DNA of 52,696 nt from Rikenellaceae bacterium (GTDB taxonomy: Bacteria; Bacteroidota; Bacteroidia; Bacteroidales; Rikenellaceae). Within the stretch, counting starts at the first letter, position 1. Each line of letters starts with the position of its first letter. Location of the stretch: assembly GCA_015059785.1 (NCBI GenBank), contig SUZS01000014.1, positions 1-52,696 of the forward strand. Reading direction: 5' to 3'. The position numbers and the translations under genes are program-made. Under the pieces are notes generated by a model that had not been told where the DNA came from, made no database searches, and was given only the letters and a program-made list of their open reading frames with translations. Of this stretch, positions 48,762 to 52,696 are shown piece after piece.

Positions 48762-49952
48762 CTAACTCTCTACTATGCCAAGTTGATATTTATAGTTGGC
48801 TATATCCTCTGGTTTGCCTATAGCTTTGCTGGCCACATCGCTCAGCTTAACGCAGCCATAGATAGCCTGGCGAGGGTTTATGCGGCACTCTTTGAGCTTC
48901 ATAACAATGTTCATCGGCTTGACGCCTGTAATATCGCAAGTGAGGTTTGTGCCGATGCCGAAGGTGACCTTTATGCGACCTGCAAAGTACTCCTTAATAT
49001 CGGCAGCGGTCTGAAAATCGAGACCGTCAGAGAAGACAATGGTCTTGCTTCGTGGGTCAATGCCATAGGACTCATACTTGCGTATTATTCTGTCGCCAAA
49101 CACCTTCGGGTCGCCACTATCGTGACGCACGCCGTCGTAGAGTTTAGCAAGCTTCATCGAGAAGTTTCTTAAGAAGGCGTCAACAGTATATGTGTCGGTT
49201 AGCACCGTACCCAGATTGCCGTCGTAGACCTCTACCCAACGCTCCATAACCTCGTAGTTTGCCTCCTTTGGGGTGTGTACAGCTGCTTGGAACATAAAGC
49301 ACTCATGCGCCATAGTGCCTATAGGTTTGATGTTGTACTTCATTGCTAAGGCAACTGTCGATGTGCCTGTAAAGGTTGGACAATGTCTCTTCATATAGTC
49401 AATCACTATCTCCTCCGATAGGGAGCTAAAGCGGCGGCGTAGGCCGAAGTCGGCAAAGTAGAGGTTGTGTCGCTGGGCAATGGCCACCTTCTCTGCCATC
49501 TTTGGTATCATTACTGCCTCAAGCTCACTGCGGCTCTGATATCCGTCGCCTATAAAGCGGTGGTAGAGCTCAGAGACAATGGCAAGGATAGGAATTTCGT
49601 AGAAGGTAACCTTGTACATAGAGTCAGAGACCTCAATGTGTAGGTGTTTTGCATCGTCTAACCACGCGTTGATTTTGCCAGGCTCAAAGCGAAAATAGCA
49701 GAGCCACTCCCAGAAACATTGAGGGATGTAATGGATAGTCTTTACCGCCCACTCAAACTCAGAGGGCTGTAGACTGAGTGTGGCAAGAGCCTGTAGCTCA
49801 TCTTTTAACGCAGCAAGAAACTCCTGGCTGTACTCTGTGTTGTTTCTGTCGTGAAATGTGAATGTACCCCACGCATTTGGATAGTGCACCTGATAGTAGT
49901 GCGACATTGAGAATTTATAGAGGTCATTCTCAAGAATTGAGCTTATTATCAT
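48762..49952 (-). CDS. pncB: nicotinate phosphoribosyltransferase
   Basis: A 396-aa enzyme that joins nicotinate to PRPP to give nicotinate mononucleotide. It shows NDLYKFSMSHYYQVHYP near residue 9, FADFGLRRRFSS near 166, GTSTVALAMKYNIKPIGTMAHE (the phosphate-binding histidine region) near 196, DTYTVDAFL, HDSGDP and FGIGTNLTCD near 330. Length is typical. It acts after pncA, ~2 kb away on the other strand, and the DHFR-like gene follows directly. No promoter consensus is seen immediately upstream. Confidence 0.95.
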   Translation of the reverse strand: MIISSILENDLYKFSMSHYYQVHYPNAWGTFTFHDRNNTEYSQEFLAALKDELQALATLSLQPSEFEWAVKTIHYIPQCFWEWLCYFRFEPGKINAWLDDAKHLHIEVSDSMYKVTFYEIPILAIVSELYHRFIGDGYQSRSELEAVMIPKMAEKVAIAQRHNLYFADFGLRRRFSSLSEEIVIDYMKRHCPTFTGTSTVALAMKYNIKPIGTMAHECFMFQAAVHTPKEANYEVMERWVEVYDGNLGTVLTDTYTVDAFLRNFSMKLAKLYDGVRHDSGDPKVFGDRIIRKYESYGIDPRSKTIVFSDGLDFQTAADIKEYFAGRIKVTFGIGTNLTCDITGVKPMNIVMKLKECRINPRQAIYGCVKLSDVASKAIGKPEDIANYKYQLGIVES

Positions 49953-49973
49953 AGTTTTAGATTTTAGATTTCG

Positions 49974-50477
49974 TTATTGAGCACCTGCAAACGACTTAGT
50001 GTAAGCAGGGTAGAGTAGCTTCCATATCAGCATGGCGTTAATTATACCCACCACAGCGGCAATTAGCGATACAACGCCTTCGGGTAACAGCAGTGCTATG
50101 CCATTCATATCTCCGCCACCAACCCAACGGTAGAAGATACTTAGGTATATTGGGTCAAGCATAAGCAATGTAAGCGATGTATACCATCCGCAAGCACGAA
50201 CAACTCCCGACTTTATCGCGCATATTTTACCGGTCAAAACAACCAACATCCACCCAGCTAAAAGCGTTGCTACAGCACCAGCAAGACAGAAAACGCCCAT
50301 CTGCTCACTGCTCAATTGCTCGGCAAATACATCAATCTGCACTCCTAAGCCAATAAAGTTAATCCGCTTAAAGACACCCTGCGCCAAAGCCACTAAAAGG
50401 TGTGCCCCTTCGTGAACCACATAGTACATCAGCACCGCCACTGCAATGCCAATATATTGACGATATTTCTTGCTCAT
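49974..50477 (-). CDS. small HExxH (M50-like) membrane protein
   Basis: A 167-aa integral membrane protein starting MSKKYRQYIGIAVAVLMYYVVHEGAHLLVAL. HEGAH is an HExxH zinc motif inside the first helix, as in M50-type intramembrane metalloproteases; about five helices follow, ending near residue 160. A second metal ligand (NxxPxxxxD) is not obvious. The ATG at 50477 is chosen; 50531 would add 18 residues. It is probably driven by the minus-strand copy of the AraC-linked promoter at 50585-50659, though a closer -7 box TACCTTTG (50496-50503) also exists. Confidence 0.7.
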   Translation of the reverse strand: MSKKYRQYIGIAVAVLMYYVVHEGAHLLVALAQGVFKRINFIGLGVQIDVFAEQLSSEQMGVFCLAGAVATLLAGWMLVVLTGKICAIKSGVVRACGWYTSLTLLMLDPIYLSIFYRWVGGGDMNGIALLLPEGVVSLIAAVVGIINAMLIWKLLYPAYTKSFAGAQ

Positions 50478-50584
50478 AATAGAAAATTTTACCCTCAAAG
50501 GTACATAAAATATTTGTGATTTTATGCCCATTGTGATAAAAATCAAGAATGAGAAGTCGTGTAATAGAGAATATAATTTTACTA

Positions 50585-50659
50585 CAAACATAACTCTTCC
50601 CAACAACCTCTCCAAGCAACAGACCTTGTAATCTACAAAAGTGCCCCAATAGAGTATTT
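50585..50659 (-). promoter_or_regulatory. duplicated promoter element, copy 2
   Basis: Minus-strand copy of the 75-bp element at 39993-40067, aligned without gaps and about 80% identical. It has TTG in CTTG (50613-50616), 20 bp, TATGTTTG (50585-50592). It reads toward the HExxH membrane-protein gene, about 108 bp ahead of its start codon. Shared use with the AraC gene points to a common regulator. Confidence 0.7.
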
Positions 50660-50693
50660 GTCAATATGGGGGCTGTTTTCTATTATAAAAATA

Positions 50694-50722
50694 GGACGAG
50701 AAAAAAGTCTTTTTTCTCGTCC
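50694..50722 (-). terminator. terminator of the rplY-pth unit
   Basis: A 13-bp perfect stem (50694-50706 with 50710-50722) with a 3-base loop lies 30 bp beyond the pth stop on the minus strand. The inner A/T stretch adds the usual U-rich part. Confidence 0.85.
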
Positions 50723-50752
50723 ATATCTACAACATAAAGCTCGACTTTGTCT

Positions 50753-51316
50753 CTATTTCTTATTGAAGGCATTCATTGTACGGTCAAGTCCGACGGCAAC
50801 AAATGAGAGAATTGCATCGCCAAAGACCTTGAGGCGCGGAGGCATATTTGCCGCCTCCTCGGCGGTCCACTCGCCAAGAACATAGTCCACCTGATGTCCG
50901 CGGCTAAAGTCTCCACCAATGCCGAAGCGCAGGCGAGCGTAGTCTGTTGTCTGAAGTAGCTCGGCGATATTCTTAAGGCCGTTATGTCCGCCATCGCTTC
51001 CCTTAGTGCGCATTCTGAGCTCTCCAAATGGCAGGGCGATATCGTCAACGACAACAAGCAGGTTCTGCTTATCTATCTTCAGCTCCTGCAGCCAATATCT
51101 TACCGCCTTGCCTGACAAGTTCATATATGTTGATGGCTTAAGCAGCGTAACGATATGTCCGCGGTGGCGAATAGTTGCCACATCGCCATAGCGTGACGAG
51201 ATAAAAGAAGTGTCGGATGCCGCAGCAAGGGCATCCAACACTTTGAATCCGATGTTGTGTCTTGTATTTGCGTACTCGGCGCCAATATTTCCAAGACCTA
51301 CAACCAGATATTTCAT
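50753..51316 (-). CDS. pth: peptidyl-tRNA hydrolase
   Basis: A 187-aa enzyme that frees tRNA from stalled peptidyl-tRNA. KYLVVGLGNIGAEYANTRHNIGF is the hallmark start, with the catalytic H in RHNIGF (H20); LLKPSTYMNLSG, VVDDIALPFGELRMRTKGSDGGHNGLKNI and YARLRFGIGG follow. Length is canonical. It lies 15 bp after rplY; the pair is common in bacteria, so it should share the rplY promoter. Confidence 0.97.
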   Translation of the reverse strand: MKYLVVGLGNIGAEYANTRHNIGFKVLDALAAASDTSFISSRYGDVATIRHRGHIVTLLKPSTYMNLSGKAVRYWLQELKIDKQNLLVVVDDIALPFGELRMRTKGSDGGHNGLKNIAELLQTTDYARLRFGIGGDFSRGHQVDYVLGEWTAEEAANMPPRLKVFGDAILSFVAVGLDRTMNAFNKK

Positions 51317-51331
51317 CTTCAGTCGGTTTTA

Positions 51332-51901
51332 CTACTGCTGAGCAGCTGCACCACGAGAAGCACGAGTTACGCGTACTGCACAAACTGCCTGTGTTGCAGG
51401 AGAAACGAACTCAAGACCCTCAAACTTAAGGTCACCAACGAAGATTGTCTGACCAACCTTGAGTGGAGTAACATCAACAACCAGCTCATCTGGAAGGTTC
51501 TCAACCATAGCCTTAACAACGAGCTTACGAGCAGAAAGAGCGAGCTTACCACCGATCTTAACACCCTCAGCAGTACCTGTAAGGCGTACTGGAACAGCGA
51601 TAGATACTGGCTTACCCTCCTGAACACGGTAGAAGTCAATGTGAAGAATCTGCTCACGGATTGGGTGATACTGAACATCACGAAGTACTGCGAGCTCCTT
51701 CTTACCGTCAATATCAAGCTCAACGATGTAAGAGTTTGGAGTGTAGATGAGTGGCTTTACAGCCTTCTCGTCAATAGCGAAAGCGACATTCTCGCCACCA
51801 CCATAAATTACGCAAGGAATAAGGCCCTCGCGACGAACTGCCTTTGTTGCCTTCTTACCATAATCGGCACGAAGCGCTGCCTTAATAGCAATAGTTTTCA
51901 T
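51332..51901 (-). CDS. rplY: 50S ribosomal protein L25 (Ctc family)
   Basis: A 189-aa long form of L25, which binds 5S rRNA. The N-terminal L25 domain (1-90) shows LRADYGKKATKAVRREGLIPCVIYGG and HPIREQILHIDFYRV; the C-terminal TL5-like domain (95-180) shows VRLTGTAEGVKIGGKL, VENLPDELVVDVTPLKVGQTI. It has a full promoter (51990-52021) and a GC-rich leader hairpin (GCACTTCGGGTGC). It precedes pth. Confidence 0.95.
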   Translation of the reverse strand: MKTIAIKAALRADYGKKATKAVRREGLIPCVIYGGGENVAFAIDEKAVKPLIYTPNSYIVELDIDGKKELAVLRDVQYHPIREQILHIDFYRVQEGKPVSIAVPVRLTGTAEGVKIGGKLALSARKLVVKAMVENLPDELVVDVTPLKVGQTIFVGDLKFEGLEFVSPATQAVCAVRVTRASRGAAAQQ

Positions 51902-51989
51902 TGTAAAATGTAATTTATAAAGTTATTACCTACGGCGGGACTCAGTCTGCACCCGAAGTGCAACCCCCATAACCGCCTGATTTCGGCTG

Positions 51990-52021
51990 CAAATGTAGAA
52001 CAAATTTTTCAGACTACCAAA
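51990..52021 (-). promoter_or_regulatory. rplY promoter
   Basis: On the minus strand TTTG (52018-52021), 20 bp, TACATTTG (51990-51997), a full consensus match about 90 bp before the start codon. Confidence 0.8.
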
Positions 52022-52047
52022 TTTTTAGCTGTTAGCCAGTGCTGCTT

Positions 52048-52146
52048 TCAGAGCAAAGAGTACAAAGAATTTATGGAGATTAGGGAATATAGCGCAACAT
52101 CACTAAACGCCTCCCGAAATCTCACAACAAACTCTTGCGGTGTCAT
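52048..52146 (-). pseudogene. possible 5' remnant of a lost gene
   Basis: A 32-codon frame starting MTPQEFVVRFREAFSDVAL, with an ATG and a -7 box TAACTTTG (52169-52176, minus) ahead of it. The opening resembles the start of DUF169 proteins as I remember them, but the rest is not protein-like and soon stops. It may be the 5' stump of a deleted gene. The stretch 52177-52403 has nothing else I can identify. Confidence 0.3.
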
Positions 52147-52408
52147 AATAGAGTATGTTTATTAACGACAAAGTTACACAATATCTCAAAAAAAGAGAAA
52201 AAGCCGAAACTTTTTCATACTATTCCTCGCTAATATTTGTTGCGCTCCTCTGGATGTGTGACCTTGAAACAATTTTTCCTCCTACATTGTGATAATTAGT
52301 AACTTACGCAAGGTCTTCAACTGCGTACTTTGTCCTACATCTATACCGGTGACTGTATATTCCTTTCCAATAAAACAAGTTAATTAGAAATTTAACATCT
52401 TCATTATA

Positions 52409-52696
52409 CTACTTCAGCGAAATCCTGTTTGCGGATTCGCGTTTTTTGGAGTTGACGAGGTCGACGTAGATTTGGGTGGTTTTGACGCTCCTGTGGGTGA
52501 GCATCTTGGAGACCGTATAGATGTCCGTGCCGAGTGCGATTTGAAGCGTGGCAAAGGTGTGGCGGAAGCAGTGAAAAGCAAGTAGCAAAGCAAACGATTT
52601 CGGAATAGAAGAAGGCAAACGTAAATGGTTGGGAAACAGCTAAAAGCGATTTTCTTGCACTGTTTACATAACGCAAGAAATCACGGATTGCGACAG
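52409..52696 (-). pseudogene. broken tyrosine recombinase (C-terminal fragment)
   Basis: The last ~55 codons encode the end of a phage-type integrase: FHCFRHTFATLQIALGTDIY, then MLTHRSVKTTQIYVDLV with the catalytic tyrosine, and a final MSLK-like tail (NRISLK). Upstream of about 52575 the match stops: that frame has no integrase-like sequence, and a different frame is open to the window edge. So this is a truncated or frame-shifted integrase, probably the end of a decayed mobile element that extends beyond the window. Confidence 0.7.

Overview
The window is chromosomal DNA from a member of the Bacteroidales, probably a gut Rikenellaceae/Alistipes-like organism (family-level guess only). Signs of the phylum are many promoters of the TTTG-N19/20-TAnnTTTG type, a BspA-type leucine-rich repeat protein, TonB-receptor-like and other outer-membrane barrels, a Bacteroidetes-style Mrp and the XerC-hpf gene pair. 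I see no rRNA or tRNA gene.

Layout. 1-575 is non-coding and structured: a cluster of palindromes, a ~166-bp repeat that recurs at 13230-13396, and a nested hairpin. 576-6529 is a minus-strand block (glycosyltransferase, PcrA/UvrD helicase, SpoU methyltransferase, RNase Z, thioredoxin reductase). 6.6-22 kb is mostly core: a 53-aa membrane peptide, a DUF975 protein, nadA, an AT-rich stretch with DnaA-box-like words, mrp, metG, ilvE between two parS-like palindromes, mnmG, ybeY, an EnvC-like protein, a TPR protein, pheS, and a patatin fused to a barrel. 22.1-24.3 kb is a small accessory set (PP2C phosphatase, two unknown proteins, an HD protein with an in-frame TAG). 24.28-29.4 kb is a seven-gene operon for NAD and ADP-ribose chemistry: NMNAT-NADAR fusion, NADAR, Nudix/NrtR-like regulator, PARG-type macrodomain protein, Cys-phosphatase, KptA RNA 2'-phosphotransferase, YdeI-like protein. 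Two matching 19-bp palindromes bracket its promoter. 30.3-36.2 kb holds an ECF sigma locus, cell-envelope proteins and a BspA-like protein. 36.3-41.6 kb has a divergent ClpX-like AAA+ ATPase, xerC, hpf, rubrerythrin, an AraC regulator and a DUF1349 protein.

41.65-43.9 kb is a compact, apparently self-contained type V CRISPR locus: a 488-aa Cas12f-sized RuvC effector, a 205-bp gap with its own promoter, hairpins and a partial anti-repeat (candidate tracrRNA), and a seven-repeat array. All are on the minus strand, and no cas1, cas2 or cas4 is in the window. It is flanked by two copies of the 5' end of the DUF1349 gene, which looks like an insertion scar.

43.9-52.7 kb has an alpha/beta hydrolase, a WYL regulator fused to a YqiA-like hydrolase, NAD salvage genes pncA and pncB, a DHFR-like reductase, a small HExxH membrane protein, pth and rplY, and at the edge a possible gene remnant and a broken tyrosine recombinase. 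A gapless 75-bp promoter element (about 80% identical) is shared between the AraC gene and the HExxH membrane-protein gene.

The strongest leads are the miniature type V locus with its candidate tracrRNA, the palindrome-controlled NAD/ADP-ribose operon, the dispersed element whose hairpins show compensatory base changes, and the duplicated AraC-linked promoter.
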